From the NCBI GenBank assembly GCA_038496675.1, contig CM076648.1, positions 19,712,365-19,776,364 of the forward strand: a DNA stretch of 64,000 nucleotides, in the 5' to 3' direction. The first letter of the stretch is position 1. Each line of letters starts with the position of its first letter. The position numbers and the translations under genes are program-made. Of this stretch, positions 41,826 to 53,010 are shown piece by piece. Source of the stretch: Rachycentron canadum (Eukaryota > Chordata > Actinopteri > Carangiformes > Rachycentridae). The notes beneath the pieces were generated by a model that saw nothing but the letters and a program-made list of their open reading frames with translations, was not told the origin of the DNA and searched no databases.

Positions 41826-44800
41826 TAATGATGAACACACAGAAACTTATTACCTGTTTCTGCAGTTTCACAAAAGCTTCTGCTTTTTTGACTGTTTCTG
41901 ACTGTTCTGCTTTTTCTTTTGCTTTTTTGTTCAGTATTTGGCAGAAAAGGTTGGGTTAGTTAGATTAGTTTCAGATACATACATAGATTTTGCTTACTTT
42001 TATGCAATAAAACCACTATAAATCTCAGCAAAACGAAGAAACAACCAGCGCCTTTATGAGCTATAAAGATCTCATATTGAATGCCTTAAAAAAAAATGCA
42101 ATTTACTAAAATCAATTTTTTGATGCACAGTTAAGAAAACCAAGCACCGGAGAGAGAGATTGTCTTTTTCGTGCCAGTAAAAACTGTTGCAACAGCATTT
42201 TTGAACAATTAGGAGGAGCTGGGAGAGAAAAGACCATTTAATAACTAAGCCAAGGCAGCAGGGAACAAAGACATTAATAACATTCACTATATAGGTTAAA
42301 GATTTTAACTGGAGGAAGTAAGAACTAACTGAACACTCTAACTAGTGACTTAATTTCCTTATCAAAATGACAAATTAGTCAAAGATCACCCTGGATTTTT
42401 TTTCCCCATCAATGGTCCGATTGGGATTTTAGTGGTGTTATAATGGAGTCAGAGAGGTCAACTACGATAAACACAGATTTGCTCTTGTTAAGTGTGACAA
42501 GGATTCTCCCTAGCAGCCCCCTAAGTGTATTTTTGTTTAGCTTTTATAGATGAATCTTGTGCATTAATGTGTGTTTAAATTCTCTATATTCATAGAAACT
42601 AACTGGTCTGATTTAGAACTGTGAACATAGACCCTAATCATCCTCTTTGCTATTTAAGTTCCTATTTTCTGAAGGTCCTTGTTTCACTCATGAGCTACCT
42701 CCTCCTCATCATCATCATTGAACATGACATATCTGAGTCAAAATGACTCTTTAGGCCCTTCAGGCTTCCACACGTTAGCACTGGGTGCAAGCAGCAGAAT
42801 CCTCTTTACAGCTGACCACTCGTGCTCCTCGAATAACTCCGTGTCGGGCTGTAGCAGTTGTCCTGCAGAGGCAGACTTAGGGGGAAGCTGCTGTGTGTAT
42901 TTTGGGAAAACCCCACCACGTGTTAGCAGCTGGCTGAGAGATACTTAATACCAGAGATAGCAGGTCTCAAAACACATACACAACACATTTGGTGTTAAGT
43001 CCACACTGATCAGGCTTAATGGAAAAAAAATCTTACCCTAAATACCCATGTTCCTTGACATTTTTTTTTATCTCATGCTCTATAGTGGAGTTTTATTACT
43101 TCTGTATGTCTGGACAGATGTGTACTAGATTATGTCACATTGACCTATTCAGAATGATTGCTATAAAATTAGCAATGTCAGTAATTGTAAGAGCAGGCGA
43201 CAGAGCATAAAAAGCCTCTTGCTCCACACTGATATCCTGCTTGCCCTCGACTTTATAATCTGCCTACGGCTGGCTCAAACAAACTAAACTGATGCTACTG
43301 ACAGTCTGGGCTTTACCATGATATCATGTTACAAAGCAAGCAATATTTTGAGGTAATAAACCAGATAAAGAGGGAAAAAATTGCCTGTAATATTGATGTA
43401 GCACTACATAGTGGCCCCTAACTCTAACATTTTCTTCCACTTCGCTTTTCACGCTGTGAAAATCAGCCATCCCTCTCAAATAAAATGTCAACAGTGAACC
43501 AGGAGGGGGAAAAAAAAGTATATAAATTGAGGAGTGTATCTTTAAGCTGCTAAGTTGTTTGGCTCAGAAGAAGACGGCTGACTTGTGATTGGCTGAGAGG
43601 TGAAAGAAGCCTTCCAGGTTGTAGCTTCACACAGTCTCGTGCCAGAGATTTAACCACTCAACCGATCATGAATTTGTAATGTGTTCGTGTCCACAGCACA
43701 TTGCCACTACCAGATTAACAAGAAACTCATACAGATCACATTTGTCAGTATGCTTTTTAAATGCATGTATTTAAATGTTTTTATAGCAAAGAGCAGATTT
43801 TGTGCATGAATTGTTTCTTGCAATTCAACACCTTGAGCCATGGGTCTCTTATTTTAAAACCTAGTATAATTTTTGTCATCCAGGTGATGTCAAGTCAACT
43901 ATTTAACATATACAGGTACAAACCCTGGAACAGAGTATGTGGGGTTAAGAAGCAGAACCTGATCAGTTGGCAACAACCCCCCGGAGACAGTGCTGAGCTG
44001 TGCAGTGTTTTCAGCAGAGTGGTCAAAATATGTACTACAGGTCACCCTGGAGTCTGGCTTTACCACAACATATTTATCACAAGTAAGGCCTGTTTAAGCT
44101 GATCATCACAAGATTTAAAAGACACTCTTTGAACTGACTGTTAAGTAAACTTCTCCTCTGAACAGCAATTTTCCAATCACATCTTGGCAACTGTAAGGAC
44201 AACAGCCCTCTAATGGTTTGGATATTTCTCATGGCGAGACAGTGTGAATGGGCCTGCAGTACTCTGTATATAAAGAGATTGGAAGTGGGTGTCTTTCTTT
44301 CAGCCTTTTCAAAACTAAAAGTACAAGATCAAAAGTCCACTAAAGTAACCGTAGCCAAACTCGTCACCCAGGATCCTAAAGCCTTTTTTCTTGTAACATT
44401 AAAAGTAAAAGCTATTTGCTTGTATTTTCAAACAGGGTTATGTTAGAACAAAATATCCTTTTGAGATTGCATATTGTCCTTATCAGTGCTCAAACTAGAT
44501 TCCACTGCAAAACAAGAACAGTAATATTTCTCCATTTCCACAGTTTCTGCATGATATCATGTACATAGCCAAGTACATATTTAAGACCCCATCTTAAGTT
44601 AAGTTAATTACATAGCTAACAAAATCTGCCAATATAGAGTCATTTCAAACAGCAATAATTGGAAGCTACAGGCTAGAAATGAGAAGCCTTCGAGTGAGAA
44701 ATCTCCCCCGGTTATTGCTGTAAATTGTACTGACTCTAAAGATTGGCAAACACAGCAACAGTAACTAAGGTGCACAGACCATAACCAGTGGTCATTTATC

Positions 44801-46189
44801 AAAAGTTTGAACCATTAGGTCTAATCTATGTTTTCAGGCCATCAATAGCCACATGGAGATACTGTTTTGGTTTTATTGATGTGGGCAAGCAGTCTGCCAA
44901 GCAAAGCCGCAGACAGACACTAATGCATATGTAACTTAGAAGGAACCAATACCAACTTTTTTTGGCATTAGAAGCTTTCAATGGGGTCAGTGTCTCTGTC
45001 AGCTGGCTTACCTCAAGTAAGTAGCTCATGCTCTTTCTTTGCTGTTCTGAAGAGAAACGCATCTTAATAGAAAGTTACTGAATATGTTGAGACATTATGG
45101 GAAAAGAGTGCTTGAAAGCCCTCTAAAATCAAATATCTGTGACACCACAGTACATATTTTCTAACCATCTCCGGGACAAATCCAGTCCCAGTTCATAGGT
45201 GTTGAGTCACATTGATTCTGAGGCCCTCATGTGCTAAGACACAAAGAGAAAAATCCACAGCACCATTGAATGTGAATGCAGATGTCATGAATAAACTGTC
45301 CAATCTTTTTATAAGTGGCCATAGTGGGGGCAGCACCATTCAAAATGTAAAAAATGAGATTAATTCATCCTGCTCCATGTCAGGTGGTTTTTATCCTTAG
45401 CGTTATCCATTTAAATTTCTCCAACACCCACCTTTCATCTGGTTTTATTTCTTACATGAAGCATAACTCATCTCTTTTAGATTAGCTCCTAGTTGGCGAA
45501 ATGAGCCGTAAATTTCTTTTATGTTGTATTGGTGTAGAGTGCTTCACCTTTTCCAATTGCCTGAATAATTCTTTCCCCCCTGTATGTTTTATTGTACAGC
45601 AGAGATGTGCCACCATTGCCTGTCTTCAGCTCTGTGTACTGCTGTTTGTCTAGCAGATTTAGTACAAAAGCAGGCTTGACTTTCCTGTGGAGGGTATATG
45701 CCAGAACCTGATCTCAAAAAGATGAAAAATTAAACCAATTAAATTTAAATAAATATTCTGATATAAATAATAAAATACAGCATAAGATGTATAAAATAAA
45801 ATAAAATATAGATGTCTTTTTCTAAGCCTTACAACATCTGTCACACGGTTCATTCAGTGGCCAGGAGCCCTTCATGTACGCCACCACTCCAGTAAATCCT
45901 CAGCCCCCTAATCTCCCATAAACACTCCCTGACTGTGGAGCCTCCTTGGCACTGCCAGCATGTGTGTGCCAACCCCATATACCTATTAACACCGTTAAGC
46001 CTCTGCTTGCAACCACCAGCCCCCTCTCCTCACAGGAAAGGTGAGCTCGTCTGATGATTACCTCACCTTGCACTATGGCACTTATCCTCAACTCTGGCCA
46101 GTTATCTTGAAAACAGGAAACACACTTGTATCCACAGTCTTACGTTGCCTTACAGCAAAAGTTTGCACACTGCAGAAATTGATCTTCAT

Positions 46190-46613
46190 TTGCCCCATAT
46201 CCCTTTTGTTTCATCAATCCCTTCTCCCAATCGTAACCCCCACCCCTCCACCCACACCCCTTGCACTTTTATTTTGCCCCTCTTCATCCCTGTGCTGTTT
46301 CTGCACATTTCTACTTCTCCCTCTCTAACCTCCTTTTCTTTGTCACCACAGACATCATTTCCCCCCCCCTCACGCAGCAGCCTCTATTCCAGTTTACCAG
46401 ATCATTCCAATCTTTCCATAAATAGGAAATGTACAGTAAACAAAAATCAGAAGACGCTGCCAGTGCAATCAGAGAATATTTCTCTCCATTTCTTTTCAAC
46501 TCCCCTCACTGCCTGTGCTCTGTGCCTCTCTTACTCTCAGTGCACTGCAGCTCCTCCTTCCACCTCTCTCATCAGCTGCCCCTCCCTCTTCTTCCTCTCT
46601 CTGTCTCTGCTAG
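46190..46613 (+). promoter_or_regulatory. Pyrimidine-rich stretch before the candidate lingo1 5' exon
   Basis: About 420 bases strongly biased to C and T on the + strand, with CCCCACCC/CTCCCTC boxes and a run of nine C near 46,362-46,370. It ends in CTCTCTGTCTCTGCTAG. It could be an unusually long polypyrimidine tract for the acceptor at 46613, a TATA-less promoter, or both. A run open in frame across it has no ATG and is not taken as coding. Confidence 0.35.
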
Positions 46614-46620
46614 GTGCAGC

Positions 46621-46839
46621 ATGTATGTGAGCGTGTGTGAGCCAGCAGAGCCGCCTGTGTGTTTACATGTCAGCCTATCACTGCTGCCGGATTTAGCGCA
46701 TCTGGAGAGGACGAAGGCATTTCTCAAATGCCCCTCAGACAAGGGGATTCTCATCGCTGCATATATCCCTCTCTCCCATTTGAATCCAGCCCGTCTTGAA
46801 TCCTGCATCCCTGTCTCCATGCTTTCGGAGGCATTTTGA
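46621..46839 (+). promoter_or_regulatory. Upstream ORF of 72 codons in the candidate lingo1 5' exon
   Basis: ATG at 46621 (A at -3) opens a frame that stays open to TGA at 46837-46839, nearly the full length of the candidate exon. The predicted peptide begins MYVSVCEPAEPP and ends SMLSEAF. It resembles nothing I recognise. If the exon is transcribed, scanning ribosomes would meet this frame first, so it could dampen LINGO1 translation. An open frame this long can also occur by chance in sequence of this composition. Confidence 0.35.
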
Positions 46840-46853
46840 ATTTCCTTGGCAAC

Positions 46854-46886
46854 ATGGAGCTGCCTGAATTAGAATTCTCTGCATGA
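46854..46886 (+). promoter_or_regulatory. Ten-codon upstream ORF whose stop overlaps the candidate LINGO1 start (ATGA)
   Basis: AACATGG gives A at -3 and G at +4, a strong vertebrate start context. The frame encodes MELPELEFSA and stops at TGA 46884-46886. That stop overlaps the ATG at 46883 that reads into LINGO1 after splicing. The arrangement suits termination-reinitiation or leaky scanning control. It depends on this exon really being spliced to the coding exon. Confidence 0.4.
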
Positions 46887-46894
46887 CAGTGCTG
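46883..46894 (+). CDS. lingo1: Candidate first four codons of lingo1 in an upstream exon (MTVL)
   Basis: ATG ACA GTG CTG runs exactly up to a strong donor (GCTG|GTAAGTAC, GT at 46895). Joined to the acceptor at 61534, it reads M-T-V-L then V-S-S-R-M-V-S-G in frame, giving a 619-residue protein. The human protein likewise has a few residues before the internal Met, starting in a separate exon. The start context is weak (T at -3, A at +4). The join is inferred from frame and splice signals only, with no transcript seen. Confidence 0.45.
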
Positions 46895-47550
46895 GTAAGT
46901 ACTCAGTCTCTATGGTGGGCTTTGACTACTGAGGCACTGGATCAGATTTATTATGGTGCAGTGGTGGGGCCAGGGGATCGCCAGGGAGCAAATTAATGTC
47001 AGAAATAAAATAGTGTATCGTAGGCAAATGCTGGGATGGAAAGAAGAATTGTTAATTGAGGAGGGCTCCAGATCTTATTTGTGCTTTGTCATCCAGATGG
47101 GTTTCATTCTGCTGTGTGCTATGCAATCTGGGTTTGTGCTGATTGAACACACACATATGATGTGTGTATGTAACGGCTGAATGTACAGTATGGAGCTCAG
47201 ATCATTTTTTTTAATGCTGTCCAAATAAATAGAGGCATCTACTGCAAATACTGCAAATTTATGTGTGCATGAATGCATGCTAACACACACATGTCCTACC
47301 TTTTAATATCACAGCTGAAGGTGTGAAGCTGAGTAGGAGAGTGTCTGTTTTGTGTTTCTCCCTGAGTGTTTGTCAGGCTGGTTGTTGATGCTTCTTAATG
47401 TGCCCTCATTAACATTCATGTTCCTTCAAATGCCAGTAAACTCCTTTAGACTAACACTTATTCATTCTCAGCAGTTTGTACTGATGGCTATATCTAGTGC
47501 CGATGTGGGATCCTATGTAGGTGTTTAATTTGCCACAGGTTAGATAGATG

Positions 47551-47586
47551 GGTGGTGGTGGTGTTGGTGGTGGTGGTGGCGGCGGC
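47551..47586. repeat. GGT/GGC trinucleotide repeat
   Basis: GGTGGTGGTGGTGTTGGTGG and so on to GGCGGC, 650 bases into the candidate lingo1 intron. Confidence 0.85.
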
Positions 47587-47619
47587 AATGGGGAGGGTAG
47601 GCGACTTTGTATGATTATT

Positions 47620-47990
47620 TATGCAGGCAGTAAATGATCACTCATAGTTTAATTTCCATTACCCATTATATTTGCATCTTCCCAATCATGGCTGTAACGC
47701 ACCAGCAGGCAGGCAGCTACGAGGGGACTCTTCCTCTCTGTTTTTTAACTATGCAGTAACAACCTCTGCCAGCTACAGACCCCCAACAGTCTCTAAGTGA
47801 AGGGTCTGCTCTCCAAGCCAAGGCTTTAAGAGCTAGACAAAGGTTTTAATTGGGCCCCCTAATCAGGTTATGATGGCTGATTGGAATCTTTTTTTTAATT
47901 TTTAGGTGGTTATTTATGCATGTCACTTTGCATGCAAATCTAAAGAAATGCGCAAAGCATACATCTGACTAGAATTTTTGATTACATCTG
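47620..47990 (+). promoter_or_regulatory. Candidate conserved enhancer in lingo1 intron 1
   Basis: This is a non-repetitive, compositionally even stretch about 0.7 kb after the candidate first exon. It holds a perfect octamer ATTTGCAT (47670-47677), homeodomain-type TTTAATTGGG and CTAATCAG sites and a TCF/SOX-like ACAAAGG close together near 47,837-47,875. Such clusters typify vertebrate conserved non-coding elements near neural genes. Conservation itself cannot be judged here. Confidence 0.3.
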
Positions 47991-48530
47991 GTGAGCAACT
48001 AAGTAATTAAAAATTTTAGCAGGTTTTTCAATTATCTACATATTGTCAGTTTGCGTTACTTCAGTTAGTTCAATTTGTATGTCTGTAAGTACCCCAGTGT
48101 ATGTGAATGTAAATGCAATCATATCAGCAGAGGTTGCAACTTAAACAGCTTATGCGCTTTTATGCACATATTACAGCTATACACAAAGAGCGGAGAGTAT
48201 ACATTATATCATCCCTTACGGTGCATTTCAATGAAATTACCATTGATTTGATAATGTTTGTTGCAATTTTGTGTTATATAAGCATCTTTTTGAATTACCA
48301 CAACATTTAACCTGCATTTACTTGTTTTATTTAGTTCTTTTTTTACTTTTTTACTTGTCAGCACAAGTTGCAATTATGGAAGCTAATGAGGATGCAACAA
48401 TACAAACAAACAATGAAGGATTACCACCATATACAAGATATGTCAAATCTGTTAGGAAACAGTTACCATTTACACATTCAGAAAACATTACCATTTAATG
48501 GTAGTTGTATTTACCCAGGAATATAAATCT

Positions 48531-48665
48531 AACATTCTCTCTTTATAGCTCTGTTTTGGTCTTCCCCACCCCCTGAATCTGGCTCTTTAGCTGCTAAATG
48601 CTACTTAATGTCGACATGCTAGTCACCAACTCTCCCTGAGTGAGACTAAACCAAAACAGTGAAGC
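48531..48665 (-). repeat. Dispersed repeat family R1, copy 3 (partial)
   Basis: Partial inverted copy with CATTCTCTCTTTATAGCTCTG and ATCTGGCTCTTTAGCTGCTA in the family order. It lies in the lingo1 intron. Confidence 0.5.
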
Positions 48666-50929
48666 TGGGCTGTGAAACTGATACAATGAGTCAAAAAACA
48701 TGAAGCAACACAGAGGAGAACTGCAGAGTCAGGTTATCATTTTGTGTGGCACCCTTTTCACATAAAAGTAGTTATTTTGTCAACATAAAAGCATTGACTA
48801 TTGCATCTTTAATGTTTTCCACAATCGAGCTTAGTAAAAGGTTAATTTTACATACTGCTAACCAGAGAAGAATAGTGGAATGAGGTGATCAGTGAGAACA
48901 TAAACAACACCAACCTGTGTGTATTTAGGATGAAGTTTGGTCAGGTGGCATTATACCCTTGCAAACAAACCTAATAACACATGACACCTGCATATACAAG
49001 ACTGAAGATAGTCCAAACACCTCCACTCGAGAGCAGGACCTATTGCTTCGGTACCTGTGTAAGGCACATGGCTCCCACTGACCTTTGAGGCTGCTCAGCA
49101 GTGAACAGAATAAGAATAAAGTTAGGTGTATGCAAGCAACACCACGTGCTAATATGGCTAAACTGCAATATTAATTTGCAATTAGCAGTAATACAATTAG
49201 TAATATGAGTACAATGATTAAGACAATGTACACACATAAATAAAAGCTGTGGGGCCTACTGTACTTCAGTCTAACAAAACAAAGCAGCTGTACATTTTTC
49301 ACAGTACAACAATACATTGGCTCCATTCTGTCATATCCTTAATATTCTGTGATATAGTGGTCCACGCTTGACACTGAACAATAGCCAACTTTGTCACAGT
49401 AGGATCAAATCATGATCATCAAAGCCAAGATAATAGTAGGTAGATTATAGTAGGATGAATTTTCCCCAGTTCAAATGGAATAATAGTCAAGATAACAAAT
49501 CACATGTTAAACTGAGTTACAATCTGCAACATCTGTAGCAAAATTCAAAGGAGACATAAATAAGTAAGCTGAGATGAAAGCCACATGTGGCTTTGTATTG
49601 TTAGCACGACTGGATGCATTTCAGAGTTCACTCTATATGCTCTATGTAAATAACAGTGATCTAGAATAAATAATTTCACCTCCTCATGAAACCTTTTTCT
49701 CATGTTTTATTTCGGGTTGTAATTATAGCCTATTTTATTTACAGCTAAAATCAGGGCAGCCCTACACATAACAGTTCATTTGTGATGGCCTAGAAAGGAG
49801 CAGTGTATAGTCTGGCCAGAAAACATCTAGGGTGTTACTATTAAAGCATTTTCTGAAACAAGATCCATCTGAAATCAAGATACTGCCACATTACATCAGC
49901 CATCTTGAAAAGGAAATGGTGAAAGTGATTGTGGTGAAGAGTGCCAGACCACGTGTTTATACTGTGTCTGCTGGGTGGTGAGGTGACAGACGGAGGCAGA
50001 TCTGTCACAGGATACTCAAATTTGCGTTCTACAAATGTAGTCAGAAGGTCACAGTCCTGCTGCTCTGCAGCGGCCTTCCTCATTTAAATTTAATAATAAC
50101 AGTTTTATGCAAAATATGAGACAGTCAGGGGCTAGTAGGATGGATTACTGAGGTTGCCTCATGTTCATCCTTTTGCCTGGCTTCAAGCTCTGGTATGGGA
50201 GAGCCAACACTCACATACAGAGGAAGTGATCACAGTGACCGTCTCCTTCCATTCATCTGTCATTCTATTCATGCCATTCTTTTGGTGGGGTGGTTTTGAT
50301 AATATCTGACACCAGTGATCTGTTTTTTTTCACCAGAAAGAAAGGACATTATCAATTATTGCAAGGACAGAGGCAGTAAGCAATTAAGCCTCTGGAATCA
50401 GTGTCAGATGTATTAGCCAAGTCTGTTCACACACATAAGGGATTTGGTTGCAACCACTGATGACTCTCCAGTAATACAGACAATGTACATATTATTTACA
50501 ACAAATATACAATATATATTATATAATGCATAATATACAAGCAACATTCACAGTTTATAAAAGACAATATAGATAGAAGTACAAGTGTATATGGTAGAGC
50601 AAAAAATAACGTGCATCAAATGCATGCATGAGATTGTCATTACGTGAAGAAACGAGCAGCTATTCACTCTCAGCTATTTATTATGGCAATAGCATGAGGG
50701 AAAAAAAAAAAGTTTGAAATGACGTCCAGGTCAGGTTCGGTCATATCAGCCAGCAATCAGCTACTAGCATTTGATTAACCTACTTAACATAGTGCTTTAA
50801 AATCCTTTTAGTGAAGATATTGTGTAAAAACACAAAATAAAAGTCAAAGATCAACTATACACATTGAAAAACTTGGTGGTCCAAGGTGTGAGGAATCTGT
50901 AATGATTTTCCCGTCTGTTTCCTGGTTCT

Positions 50930-53010
50930 TGAAGAGTCCAAAGTCGTGGAATTTGGGCATGGGTGCACCAGTGATATTTTTCTGCTACTGTGGTGTGCAC
51001 AGATCAGATTCAATAACTGTGGTGAGGAACTGGCTCAACAGCAGAAACTAGAATGTATCCATTGCTGACACAGGGCGCCTGGATAATGTGAGACAGAGCA
51101 GTGCTGAGGGGTGTCCTCCTTAGGTCCCCCTTCCACAGTCTTGAGCTCCAGGTTGTTCTCACTGTTGTGCAGAGAGATTTTCAGCATGTGTGTTGTCTAT
51201 GCTGACTGTATACCAGCAGTGACTTTCCCCAGCCTCACCTGCTGTTTCCTGTCCATTGGGAACCTGGTGATCCACTGACAGATGGATGCAGATCCAATGA
51301 GTTAGAGTGTGGAGGAGAGAATTTCTGGAATAATGGTGTTGAACACCAAGGTGAAGTCCACAAACAGGATACTTTCATATACCCCTGAGAAGTCAAGGTG
51401 TTGCAGAATGTAGTCCCTTGTTGACTGCGTAATCCACAGGTGCTTCAGCAGGTGTTCTGTGATGTTCTTAAAGTGGCCCTACATCTGTCATTTAAAGAAA
51501 TTCATGACCACAGATGTCAGAGCAACAGGACTGTAGTCACTCAGTCCTGTGATAGGGGGTGTCCTGAGGATGGGGATCATGATGGAGTCTTTAAAACAGG
51601 AGGGGACTTCACACAGCTCCAGGGATCTGTTAAAGAGCTGCGTGACAATTGAAGCCACTTGGTCAGCACAGGCTTTAAGAAAGGAGGAGGAGACACCACC
51701 TGGGGCTGGTGATTTCCTGGGTTTTTGTATCTGGAAGAGCCACGTCACCTCTCTTCTCTTCACATATCTTAAGTACATTCTAAGTAACAGAGGGAGGTTA
51801 AGGACGTTGCCAGAAGTGTAGACTGACTCACGGGATGTAGACTGTGGGTATAAGCCAGCCATTGGCTGCAAATTTAATGCAGCCTTCACATACCCTTCCA
51901 CTATCTGCATGTTACAGTTTTCAAAATCCCCTTTGCTACGGGTAACAACAACAATTGCAACCTCCTTGCTAGCAAATTACACGCCGAAAATGCTGAGTTT
52001 TAAAAGATATATTACGCAGTCGACATACGTCTTTTACCATTTCTTTGTGGAGTTTTCTTTTGTGGGGAAGCCATTTTGCTGAGTGTTTGCCTCCCAATGT
52101 ACAAATGCTCCACTGACTATTGCTACATCCTTGAGAAATACAAGACATTTTTCTTTTCTATTTTTTTTGGCCTAATGAAGAAGGATAATGGGTGAAGCCA
52201 GACCATCTTCAAGCTCTGACACAACACTGTGGAGATATGAGACATTCAGGTTGTGGGCCAGACCTTTGTTTGCATCACCAGGGAGGTGGTCTCCTGTAGT
52301 TTGTGATGTCTTGCAGGCCACTCCACACTGATGCAGGGTTTTTGGTTAAAACTGCCCGTTTTTCTGATTTTCAGTGTAACTCCCTTTAGCCACCCAATCT
52401 TCCTTGGCCTGACCAAGTTCCCTTAGTGTGGCTGCAAACCATGGCTTGTTATTGGTGTATGTTCAGAAGTTCTTGATTGGCACACACATCTTCACAAAAG
52501 CTGATGGAAGATGTTGCAGTGTCAGTCCATCCAAGTTTCCCATTGTAGCTTCAAAAACACTCCAATCAGTGCAATCAAAACAGCCTGCAGTTCCTGCTTT
52601 GCCTTGCTTGTCCATTTTTTCACTGTTTTGGCCACAAGTTTCACAGGTTTTAGATTCAGCCCATGGGTTTAAACAAGCAGTTATCAGAGTGCCCCAAAGC
52701 TGCCCTGAGAAGAGAGTGATATGCATCTTTAAGATTTGTGTTGCAATTGCCCAGTGTCTTATCCCAGTTTAATTCATAGCCGTCCATTTTTTGGAAATTT
52801 GTGGCTTAATTGTTCTCTGCCCTCAAGGATTACAAATATCGAGTCTATGTTTTTGTTCAGAGGCAGTTATCCGATTGGCCAGGGTTTGCAGTGCATCATT
52901 CACAATAGCCTGAGGTGGGATGTAAACACCAGAATGATGGAGGAAGAGTCTTATGGTGAATAAAATTGTTTGAAGTTTATGAACAATGGGTCCAAGTCCA
53001 GGCTGCCATA
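50930..53010 (-). mobile_element. Degraded LINE (L2/Rex1-like non-LTR retrotransposon) relic
   Basis: Read on the - strand, the order matches a non-LTR element of the kind common in fish. Endonuclease-type remnants lie at about 53,010-52,600, recognisable as SSIILV and AYHSLL-like pieces in shifting frames. Next comes a linker with NNKPWFAATLRELGQAKED (about 52,450-52,385) and a GLQDITNYRRP-like segment (about 52,310-52,270). The reverse-transcriptase core follows at about 51,770-51,490, with LKACADQVASIVTQLFNRSL, VPSCFKDS and DYSPVALTSVVM. A further RT piece reads LFVDFTLVFNTIIPE near 51,390-51,330. Stops and frameshifts are frequent and the catalytic FADD motif was not found, so it is dead. 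It lies in the lingo1 intron in antisense orientation. The borders are approximate. Confidence 0.8.

Larger units (their letters stand above)
25951..46189. other. Intergenic or distal upstream region between the two divergent genes
   Basis: Twenty kilobases without a recognisable coding exon. Contents are the interleaved A/B duplication (26.7-28.4 kb), CCA microsatellite, degenerate fish repeat (32.0 kb), 32-bp minisatellite (32.8 kb), GGTTA-type repeats (29.6-30.0 and 35.6-35.8 kb), LINE scrap (37.5 kb), poly-A (40.2 kb) and R1 copy 2 (41.6 kb). It could hold further untranslated lingo1 exons that sequence alone cannot show. Confidence 0.55.
46614..46894 (+). other. lingo1: Candidate lingo1 5' exon (mostly 5' UTR)
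   Basis: A 281-base segment richer in GC than its surroundings, bounded by a long pyrimidine tract plus CTAG acceptor (AG at 46612-46613) and a consensus donor at 46895-46900 (GTAAGT). It is on the same strand as lingo1, and the intron to the coding exon would be 14,640 bases. It contains three upstream ATGs of note: 46621 (72-codon ORF), 46854 (10-codon ORF with strong context) and 46883 (in frame with LINGO1 after splicing). The pyrimidine-rich upstream sequence could instead be a promoter, in which case the true 5' end lies inside or before this segment. Not confirmed by transcript evidence. Confidence 0.5.

Noticed and set aside
42718..42948. Open frame with Ser/Cys-rich translation
   Set aside because: No ATG at the frame start, no splice context and no recognised domain.
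46145..46630. Ser/Pro/Leu-rich open frame of about 160 codons before the candidate lingo1 exon
   Set aside because: The composition simply reflects the C/T-rich tract, and no homologous protein is recognised.
51549..51821. Plus-strand open frame over the LINE
   Set aside because: It is a shadow of the antisense reverse-transcriptase relic.
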